From the NCBI RefSeq assembly GCF_019049625.1, contig NZ_JAFMOY010000102.1, positions 1-35,957 of the forward strand: DNA of 35,957 bases, in the 5' to 3' direction. Numbering within the stretch: the stretch's first letter is position 1; the number at the start of each line of letters is the position of its first letter. The notes beneath the pieces were generated by a model that was not told where the DNA came from, made no database searches, and worked only from the letters and a program-made list of their open reading frames with translations. This DNA comes from Rahnella ecdela. Lineage in GTDB: Bacteria; Pseudomonadota; Gammaproteobacteria; Enterobacterales; Enterobacteriaceae. Shown here piece by piece: positions 21,308-30,699 of the stretch. The translations under genes were made by a program, and so were the position numbers.

Positions 21308-23878
21308 TCAGAATTTCAGGGAGAAACCGGCATTCAGAATAAAGGGTGATTCCATTTCATCCGAGTGGTTGTACTGTACGCTTGCACCGACGTTCAGATT
21401 TTGGGTGATTTGCGAGTTCACACCGGCTTCATAAATGCCCATCACACCGGACATATCATCTTCCAGCTGGTCGTTATTGACCTTCACGGAGTTGCCGCTG
21501 ACCATTTCATCCGCCACGGCGAGTTTCACGTAAGGCTTGAGTTCTACTGATCCCACGTTGTACGTGGTACCGATGTTAACACCCGTTTCCGCGACCAGGG
21601 ACTTCACGCTGTCCACATTGGCTTTCATGCCATTGGAAAGAGTGTAGTTGCTGTTATTAGTCGTAAAACCGGTAATGCCAACATAAGGGGCGACAAAGGA
21701 CTGATCAAACCTGAAATATTTCCCTGTTTCCAGATGCGCTGATAACCCGTTCTGGTTGTAATCGCCGTCCGCTCTCTCTCCGCTGGTCATTTTGGCGTTC
21801 ACGTCATCGCTGAACCGGTTAGCCTTTACAATACCGTCAACATAATAGCCGCTGTTATTAAGCCAGCTCAGATAAGCCCCGGTTGACCAGGAATCGACGT
21901 TACCGGAACCATCCCGGTCGAAATCCACGTCACTGTTGGTATAACCGACGAACCCCCCGACAGTCAGATGGCTGCTGGTAAAGTCTGTACTGGCATCTGC
22001 GCCGAGCATTACGCCGTTGAGGTTCATATCAAACCCGGCTGCGTCGTTATTCACACTTTGCTTACTGCCGATGTAACGCGACCACACGTTCAGGTCATGC
22101 GAAATATCGCGCACAGCATCAATGCGGTCACGCACGGTATGCATTTCCACATCGTTGATGATGGGCGCAGTGACGGCCATTGAAAGTACGGCAGACGTTG
22201 ACGGCGTGTAAGTCGGTTTCGGCGGAGCAGGCGGTGCCGGTGGCGTAGGATCTACCGGGTTGGTCGGATCAGTGGGGTCTGTCGGGTTCGTTGGATCAAC
22301 CGGATCAACCGGGTCAACCGGATTGACCGGATCAGGTGGGGCTGGCGGTTGAACGCCCGTCGATAAATCCCAGTTACCGGTGCCGTCGGCAATCAGGTGA
22401 TATTCATATGTCCCGGCATCGACAACGCCGCCTTTGTTGGCGAGGGTAAATTCAGCCGTACCGCCGGTCGCTGTGATCACGCGCAGCGGAGAATCATCGG
22501 CCGGACTGACGCCGGAATCTTTGGCATACACATTGAAATCACCGCTGTCGCTGCCGGTGACAGTGATTACGCTGCCTTTCGATTCGCCGATGCTGGTATT
22601 GATGTAAAAGTCGCCGTTACCGCTGAGCGTTCCGGTGGTCAGGGAGCTGTAATTGCTCGGGTCCAGATAGACACTGCCACCTTGCATATCCAGCGAGTTA
22701 ACCTGATAGCTCTGAGGTTTGGTTGAAAAATCGGTGTGATCCTTATCATGTGAGCCATCGAAATAGAGACTTCCTGCGACAGTAAAATCGGCAGCGGAGG
22801 TGTCAGCATGAGCCCAGACAGTCGTTGTCGCACCGGCGTTGGTGATCACATCCCAGGTGACGACCGGATCAATTTGTCCTGCCGCCTTAATGTTTAATAT
22901 GCCGTTATTGATGATGTTATTGGCATGACTTTGGTCTTCTACAGTCAAATCACCCCCGGATGTGACGACGGTGTCATTTAGGGTCGTCTGATCATAACTG
23001 TCTGCCATGCCATCAACGGTCATATTGTTGACAAGGGAATATCCACTCAATTGCGCATATCCGCCGTGCTCTATGAGCAAGTTATTGGATAATGAAGGTT
23101 GTTCAATATTCTCACCTTGTGACACCTTAAAGCCGGAACTGTAGAAGCCGCCGTCTTTCACCACGTTGTCATTATCAATGCCACCACGGTTATTCATTTG
23201 TCCGTAAACAACGCTGTCATTCGTAACGCCGGAAATCACGCCAATGCTCTTGTCTTCAGGATGATAATTGGCCTGAACGTTTAAGGTGCCGCCTGCTTCA
23301 ACGATCGTACTCTGGCTGATACCGCCGTTCTGAACGTTTTGTATTCCGCCATCTTCGATAACTGCATTGTAAGATTGCGCGGTGTTGCTCTGGTTGGGTT
23401 CATTAATGGAACCGGTATTGAGTACGCCACCTGCGCTGACCTGCGTATTGTAATCTGCGCCAAAATGGTTATTAAGCACGGAATCTTTGCCAGTGATGAT
23501 CGTCTCTGTCGCGACGCCACCACTGAGGATATCCAGAGTGCCGGCGTTAATGGTGACATTCGTGGCGGTGCCGCTGAGAATCAAATTGGCATCGCCGCCA
23601 TTAAGAGATGAATTGGCAATCATGCCAAGGTCATCGACAGTTTGTGTTCCTGCCAGGTTATTTATTCCATCAACAACACCACCTGCATGTACATGCTGGG
23701 CACCGTTATTGATGGTGGAGTTAATAACACTGCCAAATACATTCTGGGTATTTACAGGGTCATCAATCAGTTCGTTTTCTACAACACTGCCTGCAGTAAC
23801 ATCAGACGTAAAACTTGCCTGTGAGCTGGTCGTATTTAGCGCAGCTAAAATTCCAAAAACAATAAATCTTACCTTCAT
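21308..23878 (-). CDS. AIDA-like type Va autotransporter with proline-rich linker
   Basis: An 856-residue secreted surface protein. The signal peptide MKVRFIVFGILAALNTTSSQ ends near residue 21. The passenger (about 22-505) is a beta-helix rich in GG and VxxGG repeats (GAQHVHAGGVVDG, LDILSGGVATETI, EAGGTLNV), typical of AIDA/pertactin-type adhesins. A linker at about 510-560 repeats PVDP/PTDP, then PPAPPAPPKP. The C-terminal autotransporter barrel (about 575-856) ends GFSLKF with the terminal Phe used by the Bam machinery. Convergent with the quinone oxidoreductase and divergent from opgD across a long AT-rich gap. Likely adhesin; the ligand is unknown. No protease or lipase motif is seen. Confidence 0.9.
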   Translation of the reverse strand: MKVRFIVFGILAALNTTSSQASFTSDVTAGSVVENELIDDPVNTQNVFGSVINSTINNGAQHVHAGGVVDGINNLAGTQTVDDLGMIANSSLNGGDANLILSGTATNVTINAGTLDILSGGVATETIITGKDSVLNNHFGADYNTQVSAGGVLNTGSINEPNQSNTAQSYNAVIEDGGIQNVQNGGISQSTIVEAGGTLNVQANYHPEDKSIGVISGVTNDSVVYGQMNNRGGIDNDNVVKDGGFYSSGFKVSQGENIEQPSLSNNLLIEHGGYAQLSGYSLVNNMTVDGMADSYDQTTLNDTVVTSGGDLTVEDQSHANNIINNGILNIKAAGQIDPVVTWDVITNAGATTTVWAHADTSAADFTVAGSLYFDGSHDKDHTDFSTKPQSYQVNSLDMQGGSVYLDPSNYSSLTTGTLSGNGDFYINTSIGESKGSVITVTGSDSGDFNVYAKDSGVSPADDSPLRVITATGGTAEFTLANKGGVVDAGTYEYHLIADGTGNWDLSTGVQPPAPPDPVNPVDPVDPVDPTNPTDPTDPTNPVDPTPPAPPAPPKPTYTPSTSAVLSMAVTAPIINDVEMHTVRDRIDAVRDISHDLNVWSRYIGSKQSVNNDAAGFDMNLNGVMLGADASTDFTSSHLTVGGFVGYTNSDVDFDRDGSGNVDSWSTGAYLSWLNNSGYYVDGIVKANRFSDDVNAKMTSGERADGDYNQNGLSAHLETGKYFRFDQSFVAPYVGITGFTTNNSNYTLSNGMKANVDSVKSLVAETGVNIGTTYNVGSVELKPYVKLAVADEMVSGNSVKVNNDQLEDDMSGVMGIYEAGVNSQITQNLNVGASVQYNHSDEMESPFILNAGFSLKF

Positions 23879-24507
23879 TTGTATTGACCTTGAGAACTGA
23901 CAGAGATTATGAGGGATATTTTCTGGCGCTGTTATATAGTCATACTGAGGTGCTGATCAATGTGCATTTTTGGACATTTTTTCTTATCATCATGATATTT
24001 GAAGATTTTAGTTTTTATGATTTGATCATTGCCCTGATTGAAAAGACAGCTATTCATCATTTCAATGAATGCAATATGTTTTACTATGTTTATTTTTGAT
24101 CAGAAAATAGGGCGTGATTTGCCGGTTATTTTTGATGTTGCCCATCGCAATTTTATAAAGAATATTTTTGCTGCACTAAGATTATCAGGAAAAACTCAAA
24201 AATATTCCTTTCTTCGTGATTTTCGTTATATCTCTCCATCCGTTACTGAAAAATTGATAAAAAGTTGTAACGTTTATGAATAAGGGTTTGTGATATGTTT
24301 TTTATTAAACTTAACGGGATGTCAGTGTGCGGTTCGGTAATTGACAGTTGCAGGTTTTGACCGGTAATGCACCAACATCCGTAAGATCAGATGAGCACCT
24401 ATTCTTTCTGCCGAAGTGTTCTAAAATTGAAGCACGACTTGCCCGATAAATGGCTTCTTACTTTCTGATAAGAACAATTTAATCTCAAACATGAGTTGGT
24501 GCTGTTT
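23879..24507. other. AT-rich divergent intergenic region, no convincing gene
   Basis: About 630 bases between autotransporter and opgD starts. Two open frames (about 23884-24099 and 24038-24283) overlap each other, start poorly (no ribosome site, or TTG) and have composition typical of AT-rich spacer. I do not call them. The region must hold both promoters. Its length and low GC content suggest nucleoid-protein silencing of the autotransporter, which is inference. Confidence 0.5.
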
Positions 24508-26112
24508 ATGGTAACCCGGCGTGATTTGCTTACTTATACTTCATTTTCGATGGCTCTGGCTGCGCTGGGTTTCACCCCGTTGGTCTTTGCTGAGCAGCGT
24601 TTAAAACTTGCGGACAGTGTACCTTTTACATTTGCAGGCCTGATAAAACAGGCAAAAGACAGTGCTAAAAATCCTTACGTTGCGCCCGAAAAAGTACCCG
24701 ATAGCGCAGTGTCCAGTATCAATTACGACGTTTACAGCAAGGTTTTATATAAACCGGAATATGCGCTGTTTAACGAGGGCGTCAGTCGTTTTCCGGTGAC
24801 CTTTTTTCCCGTCAGCAGCCTGCATCATTTGCCGGTTAAAATGTCGGTTGTTGAAAATAAGCGCGCACGGGAAATCATCCAGAATGCCGATTACTTCACT
24901 TTCCCCGATAACAATCAGGGCGTGCTGTCAGCCGTGAAGGGCAATGTTTTCAGCGGATTTCGGGTACTGGAACATCAGCAATCCTCTGAAAATCATGGAG
25001 TAAAAGACTGGGTTTCGTTTCTTGGGGCTTCCTATTTCCGTGCTGTGGGCGAACTTGAACAGTTTGGATTATCTGCGCGCGGGATTGCGGTAAACACCGT
25101 TTTTGGCGATACCAAAGAAGAATTCCCCGACTTTACGCATTTCTGGTTCGAAACTTCGGAAAAGGATCGCGACCATTTAGTGGTTTACGCGTTGCTTGAC
25201 GGGCCGAGTGTCTGCGGCGCTTACCGGTTTGATATGCAGCGCACCAAAGGCGTGGTGATGGATGTTGAATGCTCGCTGTTTTTGCGGCGTGACGTTGGCC
25301 GGTTGGGTATCGCCCCGCAGACCTCGATGTTCTGGTTTTCCGAAATGGCCAAAGGTTCGGCCTCCGACTGGCGACCTGAAGTTCATGACTCCGACGGTTT
25401 AGCGGTGTGGACCGGCAGTGACGAACATATCTGGCGGCCGCTGAACAATCCGTTGCAGATCCGCGTTTCTGCCTTCAGTGACAATAATCCGCGGGGTTTT
25501 GGCCTGTCACAGAAACAGCGCAAGCCTGACAGCTATCTGGGCTCGGCCGGTTACGAACGACGCCCGGATTTGTGGGTTGAACCAAAAGGTGACTGGGGCA
25601 AGGGCGCGGTGCAACTGGTGGAAATCCCTACTGACGATGAGATTTTCGATAACATTGCCGCGATGTGGGTGCCGGAACAGCCAGCGAAAGCGGGCAGTGA
25701 ATATCAGTTTAGCTATCGTCTGCACTGGCTGGCAGATGAACCTTATCCTTCAAAACTGGCGCGCTGCGGGATAACGCGGATGGGTAGAGGGGGCAATCCC
25801 GGAGCGTATAAAGATCATGACGCGCGCAAATTTATGGTCGAATTCCAGGGCGATGTGCTGGAGCACCTTCCCGCAGACACTCATCTTGACGCAGTGGTAA
25901 CTGCTTCCCGCGGCACGCTCAAAGATATCAGGGTCGAGAAATCTCCCGCAGGTAAGGGTCACTGGCGCACATTTTTTGACCTGCACGCCGAAGGCAAAGA
26001 ACCGGTTGAACTCAGGCTGTACCTCAAATTCGGAGATAAAACGCTGTCGGAAACCTGGATGTATCAGTACCTGCCGTTTACTTCTTCACCGAAGCCGATG
26101 CAGGGCGTTTAA
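24508..26112 (+). CDS. opgD: Periplasmic glucan biosynthesis protein, OpgD-like (MdoG/OpgG family)
   Basis: A 534-residue MdoG-family protein. The N-terminus MVTRRDLLTYTSFSMALAAL has twin Arg followed by a hydrophobic stretch and a cleavage site near VFA/EQ, so it is a Tat-type signal as in E. coli OpgD rather than OpgG. The mature body shows FTFAGLIKQAKDSAKNPYVA, SAVSSINYDVYSKVLYK, the WVSFLGASYFRAVGELEQFG block and RRPDLWVEPKGDWGKGAVQL. OpgG/OpgD proteins act in the periplasm on osmoregulated glucans (structuring or trimming the beta-glucan backbone). It is isolated from opgGH here. The start is uncertain: ATG 24508 lacks a clear ribosome site, and an in-frame TTG exists at 24496. Confidence 0.88.
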   Translation: MVTRRDLLTYTSFSMALAALGFTPLVFAEQRLKLADSVPFTFAGLIKQAKDSAKNPYVAPEKVPDSAVSSINYDVYSKVLYKPEYALFNEGVSRFPVTFFPVSSLHHLPVKMSVVENKRAREIIQNADYFTFPDNNQGVLSAVKGNVFSGFRVLEHQQSSENHGVKDWVSFLGASYFRAVGELEQFGLSARGIAVNTVFGDTKEEFPDFTHFWFETSEKDRDHLVVYALLDGPSVCGAYRFDMQRTKGVVMDVECSLFLRRDVGRLGIAPQTSMFWFSEMAKGSASDWRPEVHDSDGLAVWTGSDEHIWRPLNNPLQIRVSAFSDNNPRGFGLSQKQRKPDSYLGSAGYERRPDLWVEPKGDWGKGAVQLVEIPTDDEIFDNIAAMWVPEQPAKAGSEYQFSYRLHWLADEPYPSKLARCGITRMGRGGNPGAYKDHDARKFMVEFQGDVLEHLPADTHLDAVVTASRGTLKDIRVEKSPAGKGHWRTFFDLHAEGKEPVELRLYLKFGDKTLSETWMYQYLPFTSSPKPMQGV

Positions 26113-26136
26113 CATCATTCTGGCAATTCAGTCTCA

Positions 26137-26170
26137 GTTTTGCCGGATCAATAGTTTTGCCGGATCAATA
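26137..26170. repeat. Tandem 17-bp duplication at the adhesin stop codon
   Basis: GTTTTGCCGGATCAATA occurs twice back to back (26137-26153 and 26154-26170). The second copy contains the TGA stop of the adhesin on the minus strand. Probably a slippage duplication in the convergent gap with opgD. Confidence 0.8.
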
Positions 26171-27334
26171 ATACGTAATCGTCACGTTGGCTTTAGCCGT
26201 GAATTTGCCGGTGAATGCGTTGTTCTTGGAATCGGTTATTTCTGCTGCCGTCTGGATAATCGCCGCCTGAAATGAGGCGGTATTTTTCCCTTGCTGGCCA
26301 ATCCCCAGATTTTGTTTCACCCCCATTACCACTTCCTTACCCTCATTGTCATAAATTCCGATCGCCAGACCATCAACCGTTTTTCCATCCGCAACGCTGT
26401 GCACAACCAGCGTTTTTTTATCTTTGACAACGGCATTAGCGTCTTCAAAAGTGAATTCGACATTATTGGTGTAACTGCTGCATGTGAAGTCCATGCCAAA
26501 ACGAGTCATTGGGCCGTTCTGCGGATAGCTGCCGGTGCTATTGGGGTGGAACGCCCCCAGTTCGACGATCTGGTGCTTGTTATCCAAAGTGCAGGAGGGG
26601 GCCGCGATAAATACGCCCGAGCCCAGGGGCACATCGACAGTGGTGATGCCGGCCAGGCCGTCAATGGTAAAGGTTAAATGTGTTCCCGGAGGAACAACGG
26701 CAGCCGAGCCATATTCCATCCAGCCAAATTTGATGAGCTCAACACGCATCGATTCGATGGCAAAATTGTATTTGGTGTCGTATTTATACAAGGATTTATC
26801 GGCATTATATTGCGCGCCAAACTGAACCAGTGTGGAGTCATCTTTACCGTTGACTATCGGATATTCGACCCCCAGTCGCTTACCCGCCGCCATTTTTGCC
26901 GGAGGATAACTGTTCGCGAGCGGCTCCTCGTTAATTGATACCGCCTTGATGTACATCTTCATTTTGATGCCATTATTGGTGGTTTGAGCGTTACCATCCC
27001 AGTCCAGTTGCTGATCATTAACAGCGCTGAGGCTGAGCGATATGTCGCCGTCAAAGGAGGCCGGAGCGGTAAAATCCTGACCGTCTGAGGTACAGGTCAG
27101 GCGCATATTCGGTAAAAACTGGGCGTAATCGAGCGACAGCACCACGGTGTAATCCGGGGTGTTCTGATCTGCCGCAATAGGATTTTCACGCGTGTAAGGG
27201 GAAAATGGCGAGGCACCGCCGGAATCGATATCACAATGTAATACACCGGCCTGACTCAGTCCGGGGACTAAACCTGTCAGTATCAGCACCATAGCGGGCA
27301 GGAACAGGGGGGTAAGCGCAGGCCGTTTTGTCAT
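26165..27334 (-). CDS. Fimbrial tip adhesin (two-domain, FimH-like layout)
   Basis: A 389-residue secreted protein, last in a chaperone-usher operon. The signal peptide ends near residue 29 (LSQA/GVLHCD). The N-terminal ~220 residues form a lectin-like part with Cys34 and Cys82. The C-terminal ~160 residues form a pilin domain beginning around APSCTLDNKHQIVELGAF, with a second Cys in FTCSSYTNN and a C-terminal strand ending ANVTITYY, the donor-strand motif recognised by the chaperone. It is longer than typical minor pilins, so it is best read as the tip adhesin. It starts 12 bases after the chaperone stop. The receptor is unknown. Confidence 0.85.
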   Translation of the reverse strand: MTKRPALTPLFLPAMVLILTGLVPGLSQAGVLHCDIDSGGASPFSPYTRENPIAADQNTPDYTVVLSLDYAQFLPNMRLTCTSDGQDFTAPASFDGDISLSLSAVNDQQLDWDGNAQTTNNGIKMKMYIKAVSINEEPLANSYPPAKMAAGKRLGVEYPIVNGKDDSTLVQFGAQYNADKSLYKYDTKYNFAIESMRVELIKFGWMEYGSAAVVPPGTHLTFTIDGLAGITTVDVPLGSGVFIAAPSCTLDNKHQIVELGAFHPNSTGSYPQNGPMTRFGMDFTCSSYTNNVEFTFEDANAVVKDKKTLVVHSVADGKTVDGLAIGIYDNEGKEVVMGVKQNLGIGQQGKNTASFQAAIIQTAAEITDSKNNAFTGKFTAKANVTITYY

Positions 27335-27346
27335 GAAAGTTGTCCG

Positions 27347-28072
27347 TTAAAAGGTCAATGACTGGTGCAGTAAAACGGAGTCACCACCAAAATCATTGAT
27401 GACGGAATAATTCAGCGAGCCGGATTTACCACTTACGCTGGCTGGCACGGCATAACGGCTCTGGCCTTTCGCAGGTACCATGGTGTTTTTACCGTCGACG
27501 GCCATCGCTTTTCCCGCCACCGTGACAGAAAGCTCAGATAAGCTGGCGTAATACTGCGTAGGGTTTTTAGCTGTCAGCCAGGTTTTGCCGCCTTCCTTCG
27601 TCACCTGCCACTGCAATTTATTGACTGTATCGGCCGGTTTCTCTGATAGCGTAGTCGGGCGGATAAAGACTTTCAAACGGGTACGTACCGCCACTTCGAG
27701 CTTGTTCTCGGTGCTTTTACTGACAGGCGGGATTTCCTGGATCCACAGCCAGTACACAGATTCATGATCCTGAGGGATTTTGCCGGGCACGATCACCATG
27801 CGCAGTTTCCCTTCACGACCCGCGCCAATTTTAAACAGCGGTGGGGTCAGAATGAGGGGTAAGTTTTTATCGTTTCCCTGCAAATCTTCAAACCAGGACT
27901 GCACGAGATAGTCTTTGTTTTTATCATCATTGATGAGCTTGATAGAGGTTTCTTTATCACTTTCCAGCGCAACAATTCGGGTGAGGGCGGGGCGCACGGC
28001 CGCACTGGCGACGCCGGATAAAATTAAGGTGCTGACAATCAGGGATACTGCAATTTTATGGAATTTCATCAT
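27347..28072 (-). CDS. Periplasmic fimbrial chaperone (PapD-like)
   Basis: A 241-residue chaperone with a signal peptide ending near SGVASA/AVRP. It has the two Ig-like domains of the family. The first strand is AVRPALTRIVALESDKETSI. The conserved G1 strand and following Pro-rich block are EGKLRMVIVPGKIPQDHESV followed by YWLWIQEIPP. A basic RTRLKVFIRP marks the domain junction. The short F1-G1 loop places it with the FGS chaperones, which serve rigid adhesive pili. ATG 28072 (MMKFHK) lies nine bases after the usher stop. It would deliver pilin and adhesin to the usher by donor-strand complementation. Confidence 0.93.
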   Translation of the reverse strand: MMKFHKIAVSLIVSTLILSGVASAAVRPALTRIVALESDKETSIKLINDDKNKDYLVQSWFEDLQGNDKNLPLILTPPLFKIGAGREGKLRMVIVPGKIPQDHESVYWLWIQEIPPVSKSTENKLEVAVRTRLKVFIRPTTLSEKPADTVNKLQWQVTKEGGKTWLTAKNPTQYYASLSELSVTVAGKAMAVDGKNTMVPAKGQSRYAVPASVSGKSGSLNYSVINDFGGDSVLLHQSLTF

Positions 28073-28080
28073 TTCTCTGC

Positions 28081-30633
28081 TTAGCGACAAACCGCATTAA
28101 CTTGTTGATACCAGGGGTCGGATTGACCGCCTGAGACAGGTAGTTCGAACTGACACTGGGTGTTATTTTCCAGTGTCACATGCAGCGTTGTCTCGCCATC
28201 GGCCAGTATGCCGTTGAGATACAACAATCCGTTATCGGCCACCATGCCGACCTGCTCTTTCCCTTGCCATGCACTTGCGCCGAAAGGTGCTGGCTTGCCG
28301 TCTGAAAGCGATAACATCACTATAGCGCGGCGTCCTACTTTAGTCTGGAAACGGCGGACAACTACCGCTCCGTGAGTAGGGATGACGTTTTTCCCACCAT
28401 CAATCAGTTCAACGTTATCCGCCGCATGGCGGGTATCGAGCGACAGTGAATTGTCGCGATAAGGCGAAATCGACGGCACTACGGCGCGGCCCCAGCGGTT
28501 GGTCGACACGCCCGGCTGACCTTCGACGCTGATGTCTTTCGCGCCAGGGGTTTCGATAATGGCGATGGTGTCGCCCAGTTGCTGAGACAGCACCACGCCG
28601 TGGCGATAGGCCACCACGCCGCCGGAAATCCCCGCTGAATACTGGCGGTTGTTCTGGCTGGCACTGGCACTGGCATTCATGTTGGCGATGCTGTTGCGAT
28701 AGGCAACGGCTGCCGATGGCGAATATCCGCTGCTGTCATGCTGTGCGGACAACGAATAATTCATGGCGCTTTCCAGCTCCGTGCCTGAAACGGTCGCCAT
28801 CTGTGAATCGCCGGAGCGGTTGCTGGTATTGGTGGTAAACGACAGATTCCGGCTGCGTTTTTCGCCCGCATCGAGGGGGACGGAGAAATTGAGCGACAGC
28901 TGACGGTCGGGGCTGTTGGCGGTTATAGCGTCATCGCCGGTATTGGCCTGATAGCTGTAGTTCACGCTGACATTGACCGATTTAACGTTGAAGCTGTAGC
29001 CCAGCGTCAGTGAGGTATCTTTTGCGCTGGAGTCGTAATAGCTGTCCTGCTGCAACGTGAGATAACCGTTGCCATATTCGCCCATCCCCTGATTTATCGT
29101 CGCCTGTACTTCATTTTTGCGGTGGTGATGCGTGTCGTCATTCCCCCAGCGCCATCCGGCATATTCCGGAAAATCCATAAAGTCAGACGTCTGATAGCGA
29201 AAACCCATCAGTTGCAATGAGGTATCGGTGGCGTCAAAGCGGCGTGCATAAAGAAGACGCAGTGCCCGGCCACTGTCACCGGCAGCTTCGGGTTCATTGC
29301 TGCCGATGGTGTTATCGTTTGAAGCGGAAACCGACTGATGGCGTTCCAGCGCCCAGTCGAGGGACACGCTGCCGAGCGCGCCGAGGCTGAATGCGCTGCT
29401 TACCGCCATAGACTGATAGCCTTCGCCGGTGACCACCAGGTCGCTGAGCGTTAATTTATCCCAGCCATATTGCAGGCTGCCCTGAGCGACCAGTGGCTGA
29501 TAGGAAAGGTTGTCATCACGGTAACGGCCGCCACTCAGACTGTACCGCCAGGTGCCGGGGCGGATCATGTTTGGCAGGGAGGTATAAGGCACCGTAAATT
29601 TTTGCTGGCTGCCGTCGCTCTCTTCCACGGTGACTTCAAGATCAGCGCCAATCTGCCCGTTGGTCAGATCAGTAATCGCGAAGCTGCCGGGCGCGACGGT
29701 TTTGCTGTAAATAATGTTATTGCGCTGGCGGATAACCACTCTGGCATTGGTACGTGCCACGCCGCGCACCACCGGTGCATAGCTAAAGGTGGATGCCGGA
29801 AGCATCTGGTTGTTAGTTTCCAGCGTCATGCCGCGCAGGGGTAAAATACCTAAAATATCGCTGGAGGTGGTGGCGTAAACATCCCCGGCCGTAAAACGGG
29901 ATACCAGCGAAGCTATGTCACGCTCTGCATAGGCGCGATCGTGGTTTTGTTCCCAGCCGGTATCAGATTTATTAAACGTATCGAAACTGTAGAATCGCCA
30001 CGTACCCAGATTCACGCCGGAATTCAGGCTCAGGTAAGCATTGTCGCTGTCTGATGAATCAGCACCTGAGCTGTGATTTTCAGAATGATAAACGTAACCG
30101 GAATAACTCATACGCAATGCGTTTACGCCGTTATCCCACAATGACGGGTCGATCATTTCGCTTTGCGTCGCCACATTCATGGCCGCTTGCGGCGCGGCGA
30201 TCAGCAACTGTTGCATCGACTCATCGTATTTAATACTGGCATCCGGCCATTTCGATAACAGGTCATAGCACACGTCATTGCCAGATTTTGCTAATTCATC
30301 AAGATGACGATCCAGACCCAGCTGATGCAATAAACCTTGTGTTAAACAAGGTACTGCGCTGGCATGGCCTTTAAGCGGAATAAATTCGACCTTGGTTTTA
30401 AATAACGTATGACCGTTTAAAACCACATCTGCAGTTTTAATACCCGCGACGACGTTTTCTGGATGATAAAATTGTTGCGGAATAGCATCAGAATCTTTAC
30501 GCAAAAAATCGGCATCGAATTCTGATGTTTCATTATTAGGATTGCTTTGATTGTCTGCAGCGTGTAATAAAGGAGTAAATAAAACAGGCGCAAAGATGAC
30601 AGTCTTCATTATTAATGATAAATGATTTCGCAT
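28081..30633 (-). CDS. Outer-membrane fimbrial usher
   Basis: An 850-residue usher (family usual about 800-870). The signal peptide ends near LLHA/ADNQ. The N-terminal chaperone-binding domain includes EFDADFLRKDSDAIPQQFYH. The barrel core has SLNSGVNLGTWRFYS, RFTAGDVYATTSSDILGILP and LRGMTLETNNQMLP. The plug and C-terminal domains finish with the paired Cys of NNTQCQFELP and NAVCR. It secretes and assembles the pilus. ATG 30633 is preferred to the TTG at 30657 because it starts a normal signal peptide. The gene order of pilin, usher, chaperone, adhesin differs from fim, where the chaperone precedes the usher, and recalls Pap-type or related clades. Confidence 0.94.
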   Translation of the reverse strand: MRNHLSLIMKTVIFAPVLFTPLLHAADNQSNPNNETSEFDADFLRKDSDAIPQQFYHPENVVAGIKTADVVLNGHTLFKTKVEFIPLKGHASAVPCLTQGLLHQLGLDRHLDELAKSGNDVCYDLLSKWPDASIKYDESMQQLLIAAPQAAMNVATQSEMIDPSLWDNGVNALRMSYSGYVYHSENHSSGADSSDSDNAYLSLNSGVNLGTWRFYSFDTFNKSDTGWEQNHDRAYAERDIASLVSRFTAGDVYATTSSDILGILPLRGMTLETNNQMLPASTFSYAPVVRGVARTNARVVIRQRNNIIYSKTVAPGSFAITDLTNGQIGADLEVTVEESDGSQQKFTVPYTSLPNMIRPGTWRYSLSGGRYRDDNLSYQPLVAQGSLQYGWDKLTLSDLVVTGEGYQSMAVSSAFSLGALGSVSLDWALERHQSVSASNDNTIGSNEPEAAGDSGRALRLLYARRFDATDTSLQLMGFRYQTSDFMDFPEYAGWRWGNDDTHHHRKNEVQATINQGMGEYGNGYLTLQQDSYYDSSAKDTSLTLGYSFNVKSVNVSVNYSYQANTGDDAITANSPDRQLSLNFSVPLDAGEKRSRNLSFTTNTSNRSGDSQMATVSGTELESAMNYSLSAQHDSSGYSPSAAVAYRNSIANMNASASASQNNRQYSAGISGGVVAYRHGVVLSQQLGDTIAIIETPGAKDISVEGQPGVSTNRWGRAVVPSISPYRDNSLSLDTRHAADNVELIDGGKNVIPTHGAVVVRRFQTKVGRRAIVMLSLSDGKPAPFGASAWQGKEQVGMVADNGLLYLNGILADGETTLHVTLENNTQCQFELPVSGGQSDPWYQQVNAVCR

Positions 30634-30699
30634 CACAGATGGCCTGTTTTTAAGCAAAGTAAATGAACTTATAAGAAAGTGTTATTGCGCTTAAAAAAA

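Noticed and set aside
22205-22350. Short spaced repeats suggesting a CRISPR-like array
   Set aside because: They are in-frame codon repeats for PVDP/PTDP in the autotransporter linker, with no unique spacers.
23884-24283. Two overlapping plus-strand open frames between autotransporter and opgD
   Set aside because: No ribosome sites, one begins with TTG, they overlap each other, and composition matches AT-rich spacer. Not enough support for a gene.
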